A DNA stretch of 21,414 nucleotides from Hyphomonadaceae bacterium UBA2389 (GCA_002343395.1 DDSN01000006.1:75037-96450); one strand, 5' to 3'. Positions 1-7,785 are shown, counted from the stretch's first letter. Translations and numbers: made by a program. The notes: generated by a model from the letters alone, not told the origin.

Positions 1-479
1 ACCAGCTCGCCGGTGCGCTTGAGCGTAGCCTGCGTCTGTGCTTCGTTCCAGACATAAGGCAGCGCGACCCAGCCGTCTTCGCGGCGGATCAAGAGCCGGG
101 TTTCAAGAAAACGAACGTTCTCATTCGGCGCGCGCATGTCGGCGGCGAAGGCGAAGGTCTTGATGAGCACCGTGCCCACTGGGAACGCGAACACGCGATC
201 GGGATCGTACTGCGCCGGCGACCCGGGCGGGACGAACACGAAGCGGAACTTCAACGCGCCATCCGACCACAGCGGTGTGTTGAGATCATACGGCGTCACG
301 CCCGAATTAGGTTCGCGCGCGCGCTCGTCTTGAAAGAAGCGGTAGGCTGAAAGCAGCTCAGGGGGGCGTTCCGCCGCGATCGCGGCTTGGTTTACCGGCG
401 CGTGCGCGATCACCCGCGCCGGCGCCGCCGTGGAAAGCGCCGCGGCGAAAAGCAAGGTGAGAGCGAGCGGCGCGCGCAT
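1..479 (-). CDS. Exported protein resembling SO_2930/HNE_0200-family diheme cytochrome (N-terminal part; runs off left edge)
   Basis: An open frame starts at an ATG at 477-479 and stays open to the window edge, giving about 159 residues. The N-terminus is a signal peptide (MRAPLALTLLFAAALSTAAPA). The mature part contains a stretch reading SGVTPYDLNTPLWSDGALKF, followed by FPVGTVLIKTF. From memory this is typical of the N-terminal region of the HNE_0200/SO_2930 family, whose members usually carry two CXXCH haem c sites in the C-terminal half. That half lies outside the window, so the haem sites cannot be confirmed. The gene begins 5 nt after the stop of the beta-helix gene. This matches the established pairing of the two families (TIGR03805/TIGR03806), so they are almost certainly co-transcribed. 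It is probably a periplasmic electron carrier or oxidase; its physiological partner is unknown. Confidence 0.7.
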   Translation of the reverse strand, partial: MRAPLALTLLFAAALSTAAPARVIAHAPVNQAAIAAERPPELLSAYRFFQDERAREPNSGVTPYDLNTPLWSDGALKFRFVFVPPGSPAQYDPDRVFAFPVGTVLIKTFAFAADMRAPNENVRFLETRLLIRREDGWVALPYVWNEAQTQATLKRTGEL

Positions 480-484
480 CGGCG

Positions 485-1702
485 CTAGTTTCTGATCCGA
501 ACCGGTTCTGGCTCCGTAACCGCGAGCAGCGGCGGTAGCGCTGGATCGGGCACGGCTTCCGTGAGCGGAGAGCCCGCCGCCGCCAGTCCGAGCGAAAGAA
601 ACGAGGCCTGGCCGGTCCGCGTCGAGCGATTGTCGCGCATCACGATGCGCACCGTCTCCGTACGCGGTGTTCCGCCGGCCGAGTAGAGCGTTGCGCCGTC
701 CCACAGGACATCGGGCATCACCACTCCCATTTGCGCGAGCGCGGCGAGGTCGCCCGCGGGCGCGGCGCCTGCGTCGCCGAATCGATTGTCGCGGATGACG
801 ATGTCGCGCGCGAGCGGGTTGTAGTGAGCGTCCTGGAACGTATTGCGATAGGCGGTGATGAGAACATTCACCGTACCGTGGTTCCCGATTTCGTTCTCGA
901 AAACATGCACGTTGCGGTTGGCCATGATCAGAACGCCGGTTCCTGTGGGAACGCTGGCGACGATATTGCCCGCCGGCGCGAAGTTGGGGGTGTTGTTGCC
1001 TCTAATGACGTTGTCAAAGACGCGGATCTCGTGTCCGCCTTGTTGGGGCAGCCCGGGCAAGTCGAACACAAGCACGCCGCCCGTGTTGCGCGTCGCGGTG
1101 TTGCCGAACACATCCGCGTTGAAGCTGTTTTCGATCTCGATGCCGGCGACGTTCAGTTCGGCCAAATTGTCGCGGATGATGATGTTGCGGGATTGGCCGA
1201 CGTAAATGCCCGCGTCGGATGCGCCGCGGGCGATGGAGCGCTCGATCAGCACATTGCTGCAATTGACCGGGTAGAGCCCATAGGCGCCGTTCTCCGGATG
1301 CGGCCCGCGCGTCCATTCCGTGCGCACCCCCCTGATGGTGATCCCAGCGCAGTCGCGGATCTTGATGGCGTCGCCGCGCGCGTTCTCTACCGCGAAGTCG
1401 CGCAGTAAGACGCCGTCCGCGGTTATGAGCAGCCCCTCGGCGCCGCGACGCTGATTGGTGAAGGACAGGACAGAGCGTCCTTCGCCTTCACCGCGAATGG
1501 TCACGCGGTCGACGTCCAACGAAAGGCCGCCGCTCAATTCCAGTCTGCCGCGCGGCAGGCGCACCGTATCGCCGGGCCTGGCTTCGATGAGCGCCGTTTG
1601 CAGCGCTTGCTCGGCTCCCGCGCCTGTTCGGATGCGCCACGTGCGCGCGTCCGCGTTTCCGATCGTCAGCAGCGCGGCGAGCGCGAGTGCGGCAGTTCTC
1701 AT
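485..1702 (-). CDS. Secreted parallel beta-helix repeat protein (SO_2929-like)
   Basis: 405 residues starting at the ATG at 1702; the frame is open further upstream, but the signal peptide (MRTAALALAALLTIGNADA, then RTW) fixes this start. After a short domain that sets up the solenoid (about residues 25-70) comes a long run of right-handed beta-helix repeats of the NosD/pectate-lyase type. Typical rungs are DRVTIRGEGEGRSVLSF, CAGITIRGVRTEW, SRNIIIRDNLAELNVAGIEI and RNVHVFENEIGNHG. The Asn, Gly and Ile ladder is clear to about residue 330. The family is known to sit beside the diheme cytochrome family that follows 5 nt downstream. Beta-helix folds often bind or cleave polysaccharide, but no substrate or catalytic residue can be assigned here. 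The C-terminus is Pro-rich. A periplasmic or cell-surface location is inferred from the signal peptide. Confidence 0.85.
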   Translation of the reverse strand: MRTAALALAALLTIGNADARTWRIRTGAGAEQALQTALIEARPGDTVRLPRGRLELSGGLSLDVDRVTIRGEGEGRSVLSFTNQRRGAEGLLITADGVLLRDFAVENARGDAIKIRDCAGITIRGVRTEWTRGPHPENGAYGLYPVNCSNVLIERSIARGASDAGIYVGQSRNIIIRDNLAELNVAGIEIENSFNADVFGNTATRNTGGVLVFDLPGLPQQGGHEIRVFDNVIRGNNTPNFAPAGNIVASVPTGTGVLIMANRNVHVFENEIGNHGTVNVLITAYRNTFQDAHYNPLARDIVIRDNRFGDAGAAPAGDLAALAQMGVVMPDVLWDGATLYSAGGTPRTETVRIVMRDNRSTRTGQASFLSLGLAAAGSPLTEAVPDPALPPLLAVTEPEPVRIRN

Positions 1703-1772
1703 GGCGGGTCCCCACAAAGTCTCGCGCGAACTTTCACGCCGGCACGTGGCGCTTGTAAAGCCTCGCGCCCCG

Positions 1773-2237
1773 TCAGCGCGCGGCCCGGAGCGCCCTGGCG
1801 GCCTCAATGACGCGCAGCGTCTCGGACCAGAGCCCCAAGTTTGCGAGTTCGTCAGGTTCGAAGAAGCGTGCATCGGCGGCGTCATCGCCGGCAATGGGCT
1901 CTCCGCCCGCCCAGATCGCCAGATAGTCGATGAGCACATAGTGCCCCCAAGGCGCCGCGTCGGGGGGTGCGTTGGCCCGCATCACGGCGTCGACAACATC
2001 GACCAGTGCGACGATGTGCGCTTCGCAACCGGTCTCCTCCCGCAGCTCACGCAGCGCGGCGTCGACAGCGCGCTCGCCCCACTCGATTCGCCCGCCCGGC
2101 AGAGACCAGCGCCCTTCGAGCGGCGCCTTGCCGCGCCTGACCAGCAGCACTGCCTCGCCTCGAAAGCACGCGACGCCAACGCTGGCGACAGGGGCGCGGG
2201 CGGTCTCGGCGGTTGCGGGATGAGGAGTTGAAATCAC
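1773..2237 (-). CDS. Nudix hydrolase
   Basis: 154 residues from a GTG at 2237. That start has a GGAG six bases upstream; a TTG twelve bases further out is in frame but less likely. The complete Nudix box G-x5-E-x7-R-E-x-R-E-E-x-G is present at residues 49-71 (GRIEWGERAVDAAL, then RELREETGC), preceded by the usual LPGG. The box binds the divalent metals and hydrolyses a nucleoside diphosphate linked to another group. The compact size, the VACFRGEAVLLVRRGKAPLEGRWSLPGG lead-in pattern and the VDVVDAV strand resemble ADP-ribose or (d)NTP pyrophosphatases of the MutT/ADPRase type. Substrate cannot be fixed from sequence. It lies 70 nt upstream of the beta-helix gene on the same strand and just below the mini-histone terminator, so it probably has its own promoter. 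Confidence 0.88.
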   Translation of the reverse strand: MISTPHPATAETARAPVASVGVACFRGEAVLLVRRGKAPLEGRWSLPGGRIEWGERAVDAALRELREETGCEAHIVALVDVVDAVMRANAPPDAAPWGHYVLIDYLAIWAGGEPIAGDDAADARFFEPDELANLGLWSETLRVIEAARALRAAR

Positions 2238-2269
2238 GGGACGCTCCAAACACGCCGACGCTCAAACGA

Positions 2270-2299
2270 AAATGCGCGACGCTCTCGCGCCGCGCATTT
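2270..2299 (-). terminator. Strong hairpin terminator after the mini-histone gene
   Basis: Two 13-nt arms (2270-2282 and 2287-2299) are complementary except for one pair that is G-U in the minus-strand RNA, around a four-base loop (GAGA on the minus strand). On the minus strand the stem is followed by TTTTCGTTT, an interrupted U tract, which fits an intrinsic terminator. It begins 37 nt after the stop of the small basic protein gene and ends about 33 nt before the Nudix start, so it isolates the Nudix gene from read-through. A weaker 5-bp hairpin (about 2302-2313) lies between it and the stop codon. Confidence 0.7.
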
Positions 2300-2335
2300 C
2301 CAGAGCAAATGCTCATTTTAAAGGGGTGGGAGCGA

Positions 2336-2491
2336 CTATGCGCGCCGGGCCGCCTTCTTCGCACGCTTCTTAGCGGCCTTCTTGCGCGGCGCCTTCTTGG
2401 CGGCCTTCTTCGCCTTCGGCGCAGCGCGCTTCTTGGCCTTGGCCTTCTTGGCCACTTTCTTCGTCGCTGCTTTCTTCGCCTTCTTAGCCAT
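2336..2491 (-). CDS. Mini histone-H1-like, Lys/Ala-rich DNA-binding protein (51 aa)
   Basis: 51 codons from the ATG at 2491 to a TAG at 2336, with a strong ribosome binding site (GAGGAG, seven bases before ATG). The protein starts MAKKAKKAATKKVAKK and contains 22 Lys, 5 Arg and 19 Ala, with Pro only at residues 25 and 35. It has no acidic, aromatic or Cys residue. The pattern of AKK, KKA and KAKK repeats is that of the C-terminal tail of histone H1 and of bacterial H1-like proteins (HctB, BpH1/AlgP tail). Those proteins bind DNA without sequence specificity and compact the nucleoid. Here the tail stands alone with no folded domain. It is on the same strand as the FAD oxidoreductase, 154 nt downstream, and is followed by a strong terminator, so it may be a separate transcript. 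DNA or RNA binding is inferred from composition; RNA or ribosome association is an alternative. Confidence 0.82.
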   Translation of the reverse strand: MAKKAKKAATKKVAKKAKAKKRAAPKAKKAAKKAPRKKAAKKRAKKAARRA

Positions 2492-2645
2492 GCCCTGGCT
2501 CCTCTTTTGTTACGGCAATGACGCCGCAGTACGTCTTCATAATGTCATGTGCAAGCAGAAACGCCACCGAAAAGATTCGGCGCGATGAATCTGCAACAGC
2601 GAGTCGCACGCACAGCGGCGTCAACGCGCGTGTGATTCGACGACG

Positions 2646-4037
2646 CTACGGCGTGATCAACGCGCGCGGATTCATGATGCGCTCCGGGTCGAGCGCGCGC
2701 TTCAGCGTGGCCATCAGCGCGAGCGACTCAGCATCCTTGAAGCGTCCGAGTTCCTCGCGCCGCGCGACGCCAATGCCGTGCTCGGCTGAAATCGATCCCT
2801 CGAGCGCGACCGCGATCTCATGCACCTTCGCGCTCAGCGCGGCGGCGGGAAAGACGGCGGGATCCGATCCCGCGGGCTGCATCGCCGTGTAGTGGAAGTT
2901 GCCGTCGCCCATGTGCCCGAAAGCGACGATGCGCACGCCGGGACAGAGCGTCTCCATCGCGGCGTTAGCGCCTTCAAGAAAGGCGGGCGTGCGCGACACC
3001 GGCACGCTGATGTCGTGATTGACTTGCGCGCCCTCGGTCTTGTGAGCCCCTGGGACGCGTTCGCGCAGCGCCCAAAAATCCTTTGCTTGACCTGCGTTTT
3101 CAGCGATCAGGGCGTTGAGGGCGTCGCCCACGCCAAGCGCATCTTCTAGGGCGCTTTCGACGGCCTGACGCAACCCCTTGGGGTCGGCGCCTTCGAACTC
3201 GATCAACACGAGCATGGGCGCCCCCGGCATCGGATCGCGCGCGTTGGGAATGTTTTTGACGACCAGATCGACCGACAAGCGGTTCATGACTTCGAATGCG
3301 GCGACCGCCCCCGTGGCTTCCTTCATGCGGTGGAGGAGCGCGAGCGCCCGCGTCGCGTCCGGCGCGGCCGCGAGCGCCACCTCGTGCGCGCGCGGACGAG
3401 GGAAGAGTTTGAGGCTGGCCGCCGTCACCACCCCCAAGGTGCCTTCGGCGCCGATGAACAGCTGCTTCAAGTCGTAGCCAGTATTGTCCTTGCGCAGAGC
3501 TTTCAGTCCACGGAAGACGCGCCCGTCCGGCAGCACGGCTTCGACGCCCAGCACGAGGTCGCGCATCATGCCGTATCGAAGCACATGAACGCCGCCAGCA
3601 TTGGTTGAGATGAGCCCGCCGATTGTCGCGCTGCCCTCGCTGGCGAGGCTGAGCGGAAACAGCCGATTCGATTCGGCGGCGGCTTGCTGCACCGCCGAAA
3701 GCACCGCGCCTGCCTCGGCCACGAGCGAATCGTTGTCCGCGTCGACGCTGCGTATGCGGTTCATCCGTTTGAGCGAGAGCAGCACTTCGCCTTGCGGGAT
3801 TTGTCCGCCGACCAGACCCGTGTTGCCGCCTTGGGTGGTGATCGGTTGGCGATGCGCGGCGCAAAGGCGCACGACAGCCGCGACCTCTTCTGTGGTCGCC
3901 GGCAAAGCCATGACCGGGGTTTGACCCGAATAACGGCCGCGCCACTCCGTGAGGTGGGGCGCAAGGGTCTCATGATCGGTGACCACCCCCTTGGGTCCCA
4001 GATGCGAGCGGAGTGCGGCGATGAGATCGGCGTGCAT
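2646..4037 (-). CDS. FAD-binding oxidoreductase, D-2-hydroxyglutarate / D-lactate dehydrogenase type
   Basis: 463 residues, full length for the GlcD/D2HGDH branch of the VAO flavoprotein family. The N-terminal FAD-binding PCMH domain (about 35-215) shows the pyrophosphate loop GGNTGLVGG (70-78), the SEGSATIGGLISTNAGG segment (133-149) and NTGYDLKQLFIGAEGTLG (185-202). The C-terminal FAD-oxidase domain carries FGHMGDGNFH (373-382), which supplies metal- and substrate-binding His residues, and SAEHGIG (417-423) with the catalytic-region Glu and His. Family members oxidise D-2-hydroxyacids such as D-2-hydroxyglutarate, D-lactate or glycolate, and pass electrons to quinone or to an electron-transfer flavoprotein. 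The RKDNTGYDLKQLFIG region resembles D-2-hydroxyglutarate dehydrogenases, but substrate is not certain. It lies 44 nt after the Sua5 gene in the same direction. Confidence 0.87.
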   Translation of the reverse strand: MHADLIAALRSHLGPKGVVTDHETLAPHLTEWRGRYSGQTPVMALPATTEEVAAVVRLCAAHRQPITTQGGNTGLVGGQIPQGEVLLSLKRMNRIRSVDADNDSLVAEAGAVLSAVQQAAAESNRLFPLSLASEGSATIGGLISTNAGGVHVLRYGMMRDLVLGVEAVLPDGRVFRGLKALRKDNTGYDLKQLFIGAEGTLGVVTAASLKLFPRPRAHEVALAAAPDATRALALLHRMKEATGAVAAFEVMNRLSVDLVVKNIPNARDPMPGAPMLVLIEFEGADPKGLRQAVESALEDALGVGDALNALIAENAGQAKDFWALRERVPGAHKTEGAQVNHDISVPVSRTPAFLEGANAAMETLCPGVRIVAFGHMGDGNFHYTAMQPAGSDPAVFPAAALSAKVHEIAVALEGSISAEHGIGVARREELGRFKDAESLALMATLKRALDPERIMNPRALITP

Positions 4038-4081
4038 GCGCTACAGGTAGTGCGATCCGGCGCGCGCGTCTGCGGTGTTCT

Positions 4082-5005
4082 CTAATCGCGCGGCGCGGCG
4101 GCGCGCTGCAACCGATCGCGAATGGCCTCGCCCAGCCCTTGGGCGGGAATTGGCGCCACCGCGATGGCGCGCGCGCCGGATGCGTCGAGCGCGCGCAATA
4201 GGGCGTAGAGATTGGCGGCGGCTTCGAGCAGATCGCCGGTGGCTGAGAGCGTCGCGCCGCCCGCGGGCGCGGGGGCGCCGAACGCCAGGTAGGCTTCGCC
4301 AGGCTCGGGGTAGGGCGCCTCCAGGCGCAACCGCGCCCGCGGTGCGTAGTGGCTCTCTAGCATGCCGGGCGACTGGACCGTTCCGTATGTGGACGCCTGA
4401 AGCGCGCCGACGCATCGTTCCAGATCCTCGCGCGCGATGGCCCCAGGACGCAACAGCGTCGCCGCGCCATTGGCGCCGACGGCGACGATGGAGGACTCCA
4501 AGCCCAGGCGAGCGGCGCCGCCATCGAGCACCATGTCGACTCGGTCGCCAAGATCGGCGCGCACGTGCGCGGCGGTTGTCGCGCTCACATGGCCGGAACG
4601 GTTCGCGCTTGGCGCGACGACTGGGCCGCCGAACGCCTCCAACAAATCACGCGCGGTCGGGTGAGACGGCGCGCGAAGCGCGACCGTCGGCAAGCCAGCG
4701 CAGGCCAACTCCGCGATCGTGCTCGCCGCCAATCGCTGAACCACGAGCGTGAGCGGGCCAGGCCAAAAGGCCTCTGCCAGCGCGCGCGCCTTGGCGTGAA
4801 ACCCGCCGTGGCGCTCGGCTTCTTCGAGGGTCAGCACATGCGCGATCAGCGGATTGAACCGCGGGCGTCCCTTGGCCTCAAAGATGCGGGCCACCGCGCG
4901 CGGGTTGGTTGCGTCCGCGCCAAGGCCGTAGACGGTTTCAGTCGGAAAAGCGACCAGGCCGCCAGCACGCAGGATCGCAGCCGCCCGCTCGATCTCAGCG
5001 CTCAT
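4082..5005 (-). CDS. tsaC: L-threonylcarbamoyladenylate synthase (Sua5/YrdC family)
   Basis: 307 residues with the two-domain Sua5 architecture: an N-terminal YrdC catalytic domain and a C-terminal Sua5 domain. The catalytic domain shows PTETVYGLG (21-29), KGRPRFNPL (45-53), WPGPLTL (81-87), PSANRSG (132-138) and LESSIV (169-174), which bind ATP, threonine and bicarbonate. The linker SPGMLESHYAP (212-222), typical of Sua5, closes over the active site. The enzyme makes threonylcarbamoyl-AMP, the first step of the essential t6A37 modification of ANN-decoding tRNAs, in the cytoplasm. The start codon overlaps the stop of the cytochrome-YceI gene by 4 nt (5002-5005), so translation is probably coupled. 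The long form could equally be called sua5. Confidence 0.93.
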   Translation of the reverse strand: MSAEIERAAAILRAGGLVAFPTETVYGLGADATNPRAVARIFEAKGRPRFNPLIAHVLTLEEAERHGGFHAKARALAEAFWPGPLTLVVQRLAASTIAELACAGLPTVALRAPSHPTARDLLEAFGGPVVAPSANRSGHVSATTAAHVRADLGDRVDMVLDGGAARLGLESSIVAVGANGAATLLRPGAIAREDLERCVGALQASTYGTVQSPGMLESHYAPRARLRLEAPYPEPGEAYLAFGAPAPAGGATLSATGDLLEAAANLYALLRALDASGARAIAVAPIPAQGLGEAIRDRLQRAAAPRD

Positions 5006-6333
5006 TGCGCGCGCACGGCCTCGACATGCACGCGCACGATGATGTCCTCGGAGACGTATTCCGCGTCGGGGTCGGACCGCATGCCGAGATTGGCGTCTTC
5101 GCGGGATATCGTGGCGCTGCCGTCCATCACCGCGCGATCGCCGCTGATGGACAAGGTAAAGGGCAAGCGGACCTCGAAGGTCCGATCCTTGATGGTGAGC
5201 GCGCCGCGCGCTTCATACGCGCGCTCGCCGCGTTCGCGGAACGCTGCGGCGTGGAAAACCGCCGTCGGAAAGCGCGTGACGTCAAACCACTCTTCCTGAG
5301 GCAGGCTGTTGTCGTGCAGCGGCACGCCGTCCGAGGCCGAGGCTGTCTCGACTGTCACGACCGCGGTTGAGTGGTCCAGATCGTCCGCGCTGAAGGCGAT
5401 GTCGGCGCGCCAGCGCGAGAAGCGGCCCTCGAACGGAACGCCGGCGTGCGTACCCGAGAACGTTATGCTGCTGGCGCCGCGATCGACCCGCCACACGGCA
5501 ACCGTGACGTGGGCGCCGTTCGCGGCGGGTAGCGAGTCAGCCGTTGGCGGGGGCGCAAGCGCGTCCTCCGCAGTGGTCTCCTCACTTCCAATCGATTGTT
5601 CGGCGCCAGAGGGCGCACGTGCGGGCGGCGTTGAAAAAGCCCAAAGCGCCGCCGCGGCCGCGACGCCAATCGCGAGAAATCCCGCCAGCAGACCGAACGT
5701 TCGCGCGGGTCCCGCTGGCGCCGATGCACCGTCCGGCGCGCCTGGGACCATGCGGCCAAGCACGCCGTCCTTGTCCACGAGTTGATGTTTCAGCGCGGCG
5801 CCGATGTGCAGCGCGGTCAACACGAGCGCGCCCCAGGCCATTTTGGAATGGCCGAACTCCAGAACGCTGGCGATCGTCGCGCGGCTCGCCTCCGGCAACG
5901 CGGAGAGCCCGAACAGATGGGGCGCCTGGAACAGCCCGAAATATACGGTGGGTACCTCAAGCGGGCGCCCGTCGTCCACGGACCACGCCGTGGAAACATA
6001 GAGCCAGCCAGTCAGCGGCATGGCGATCATCAGGACATAGAATAGGCCGTGTGTGGCGCGCGCCGCCGCGCGCTCCCAGCCTTTCATTGTGTCGGGCAAC
6101 GCGGGCCCGGGGTTCATGAGGCGCCATCCCACCCGCACGACGCTCAACGCCAGCACCGTCAGGCCGATCGACTTGTGCAACTGGAACGCGGCGACCGCTT
6201 GCGCCCGCGTCTCAGGCGCTTCCAATGCATCGCCCATCCACCATCCCAGGGGGATCATCGCGAGGATGGCGATGGCGATCGCCCAATGCAGGACGATCGC
6301 CACGACCGAATAGCGCTGCGCGCGCGCGCTCAT
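5002..6333 (-). CDS. Cytochrome b561 fused to a YceI domain
   Basis: 443 residues. Residues 10-185 form a CybB-type cytochrome b561 with four predicted helices (about 12-32, 48-70, 93-112, 162-182). Candidate haem-ligand His residues sit in or near them (H16, H53, H95, H162, H176). After a loop there is a fifth helix (about 212-233) and a Pro/Ala/Glu-rich linker (235-275). A YceI lipocalin-like domain follows (about 278-441; VWRVDRGASSITFSGTHAGV and, later, EEWFDVTRFPTAVFHA). Odd helix number places the YceI domain in the periplasm if the N-terminus is cytoplasmic. In E. coli the separate genes yceJ (b561) and yceI form one operon, so the fusion makes sense: membrane electron transfer to or from an isoprenoid quinone-like ligand held by YceI. 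It begins one base after the preceding YceI lipoprotein gene and overlaps Sua5. Confidence 0.9.
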   Translation of the reverse strand: MSARAQRYSVVAIVLHWAIAIAILAMIPLGWWMGDALEAPETRAQAVAAFQLHKSIGLTVLALSVVRVGWRLMNPGPALPDTMKGWERAAARATHGLFYVLMIAMPLTGWLYVSTAWSVDDGRPLEVPTVYFGLFQAPHLFGLSALPEASRATIASVLEFGHSKMAWGALVLTALHIGAALKHQLVDKDGVLGRMVPGAPDGASAPAGPARTFGLLAGFLAIGVAAAAALWAFSTPPARAPSGAEQSIGSEETTAEDALAPPPTADSLPAANGAHVTVAVWRVDRGASSITFSGTHAGVPFEGRFSRWRADIAFSADDLDHSTAVVTVETASASDGVPLHDNSLPQEEWFDVTRFPTAVFHAAAFRERGERAYEARGALTIKDRTFEVRLPFTLSISGDRAVMDGSATISREDANLGMRSDPDAEYVSEDIIVRVHVEAVRAQ

Positions 6334-6334
6334 G

Positions 6335-7033
6335 TCAGTTCACCGGTTCCGCTGGTTGGCGCGATGGCGCCGGCCCTTCGACCGGGCGGGTGAACTCCGC
6401 TTCGATCTGGATCGCGACCGCGTCGGAAACGCCGTCGCCGCCGGCGGCGGTCTCCATCAACGGCAGAACGCCAAATTGCGAACGCCGGATCTCGCCGCGC
6501 GCTGAAAATCCGATCAGGGCGGTGGGGAACCCCATCGGGTGGGTGGCATGGCTGGCGTTGTAGCTCACATCGAGCGTGATCGGCGCGGTCACGCCCTTGA
6601 TCGTGATGTCGCCAGTGACCCGCGCGGTGTTCGGTCCCGTTCGCTCCACGCTGGTGGACCGGAACGTTGCGGTGGGATGACCGACGGCGTCCAGCCACTC
6701 GGAGTTCTGCAACTCCGCATCGAAGTCGCGATCGCCGGAATAGGGTGTATCCAGCGTGTCGATCGCCACAGTCGCCTCGACGCTCGATTGCGCGGGGTCT
6801 TCAGCGTTGAAGTTCAAGGTTCCGCTGACGCCATTGAAGCGCAAAACATAGCTGGACAGGCCGAAGTGCCGGGCGCTGGCCGTAACCGTCGTATGGTGCG
6901 GGTCGAGTGTGTAGGCGCCGGTCGGCGCGTTCACAGGGATCGCGGCTGGCTCCGGTTGCGGCGTTTGCGGCGCGGGTTGGGTGCAGGCGGCCAAGGCGGC
7001 GACGGCTGCGATGATTGCGGATCTCATCAGCAT
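6335..7033 (-). CDS. YceI-family lipoprotein
   Basis: 232 residues starting at the ATG at 7033, chosen over a second ATG six bases inside because AAAGGAG lies six bases upstream of the first. The leader ends in a lipobox (LAAC, Cys17), so the protein should be acylated and anchored to a membrane facing the periplasm. A Pro/Gln-rich linker (18-36) leads into a YceI barrel that starts GAYTLDPHHTTVTA (39-52) and continues through FNAEDPAQSSVEATV and HPTATFRSTSVER. YceI proteins form an extended lipocalin-like barrel binding polyisoprenoid lipids such as ubiquinone-8 analogues. The tail is Pro-rich. It lies 25 nt downstream of another YceI lipoprotein and 1 nt upstream of the b561-YceI fusion. 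Ligand and redox role are inferred. Confidence 0.9.
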   Translation of the reverse strand: MLMRSAIIAAVAALAACTQPAPQTPQPEPAAIPVNAPTGAYTLDPHHTTVTASARHFGLSSYVLRFNGVSGTLNFNAEDPAQSSVEATVAIDTLDTPYSGDRDFDAELQNSEWLDAVGHPTATFRSTSVERTGPNTARVTGDITIKGVTAPITLDVSYNASHATHPMGFPTALIGFSARGEIRRSQFGVLPLMETAAGGDGVSDAVAIQIEAEFTRPVEGPAPSRQPAEPVN

Positions 7034-7058
7034 GGGGTGCTCCTTTGGGGGTGACCGT

Positions 7059-7742
7059 TTAGTCTTTGATGAACTCGGCGTCGATCAGAACTTCAACTTC
7101 TTCGCCGGTGAAAAGCGCCCATTGCGTGACGCCCCAATCCGAGCGGCGAATGATGGTGCGCGCCGAAAACGCGATGACATGCTTGCCGCGAAGTTGGATG
7201 AAGCGGCCGCCGTGAAAGCCGGCTTCGAGAATGACGGGATGAGTTTGGCCATTGAGCGTGAGATCGCCGGTGATCAGGCCTGTCGTCGGCCCCGTGAGCT
7301 GAATGGAGCGGGACGCGAACGCGATGGTCGGGCTGGCGCTGGCGCCGATGGCGTTCGCGATTTCACGATCGAAGGCGCGTTGGCCGTCACGGTTGAGCAA
7401 GCCGGTGCTTACCGAACCGGCGTCGATGGTCGCCGTGATCGTTGAGTTCGCCGGAGACTGGGGATCGAACGTGAGCGCGCCCGCCACGGTGTCAAAGCGC
7501 GCGGTGTAGAGCCCAAGTCCCCCGTGGCGTATGCGCCAAACCACGCTGGCGTGGCGTGCGTCCATTGTATAAGCGCCCGCTGGCGCCTCTGCCGGATTAA
7601 GCGACGTGCCCTCCGCTGGCGAAAGCGCGGCGGCGACGGGCGAGGCCGTCGCTGACGGCGCCGCCGCCGGCGCCTGGCCGATGCTGGCCGTTGAGGCGCA
7701 CGCTGCGAGAAGCGCAGCGGCGGCGATGATGGTGAAGCGCAT
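7059..7742 (-). CDS. YceI-family lipoprotein, first gene of the b561/YceI cluster
   Basis: 227 residues from the ATG at 7742, which has AAGGGG seven bases upstream; the frame stays open upstream but without a signal sequence. The leader ends in a lipobox (LLAAC, Cys15). A long low-complexity Ala/Pro/Ser linker (16-55) precedes the YceI domain (GAYTMDARHASVVWRIRHGG at 57-76 to the end). The domain keeps the usual strand pattern (FDPQSPANSTITATI, LTLNGQTHPVILEAGF, IIRRSDWGV). It is the most upstream of three YceI domains encoded in a row and the likely first gene of the operon running to Sua5 and the FAD oxidoreductase. A 5-bp GC hairpin (7760-7773) lies in its untranslated leader. Confidence 0.88.
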   Translation of the reverse strand: MRFTIIAAAALLAACASTASIGQAPAAAPSATASPVAAALSPAEGTSLNPAEAPAGAYTMDARHASVVWRIRHGGLGLYTARFDTVAGALTFDPQSPANSTITATIDAGSVSTGLLNRDGQRAFDREIANAIGASASPTIAFASRSIQLTGPTTGLITGDLTLNGQTHPVILEAGFHGGRFIQLRGKHVIAFSARTIIRRSDWGVTQWALFTGEEVEVLIDAEFIKD

Positions 7743-7785
7743 GCAATGTCCCCTTGACCGGGCCAAGCGGCCCAATGCCCCGGCG

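Noticed and set aside
731..1408. Long plus-strand frame of 225 codons opposite the beta-helix gene
   Set aside because: Antisense shadow in GC-rich DNA; the minus-strand product has a signal peptide and clear beta-helix repeats.
2382..2588. Plus-strand frame looking like a hydrophobic membrane peptide opposite the mini-histone
   Set aside because: Lys codons AAG/AAA read backwards give Leu/Phe codons, so the hydrophobicity is a mirror artefact of the Lys-rich gene, which has the better ribosome binding site.
4565..5299. Plus-strand frame of 244 codons opposite tsaC and the b561-YceI gene
   Set aside because: Crosses the boundary of two overlapping, well-identified genes and encodes an Arg-rich low-information product.
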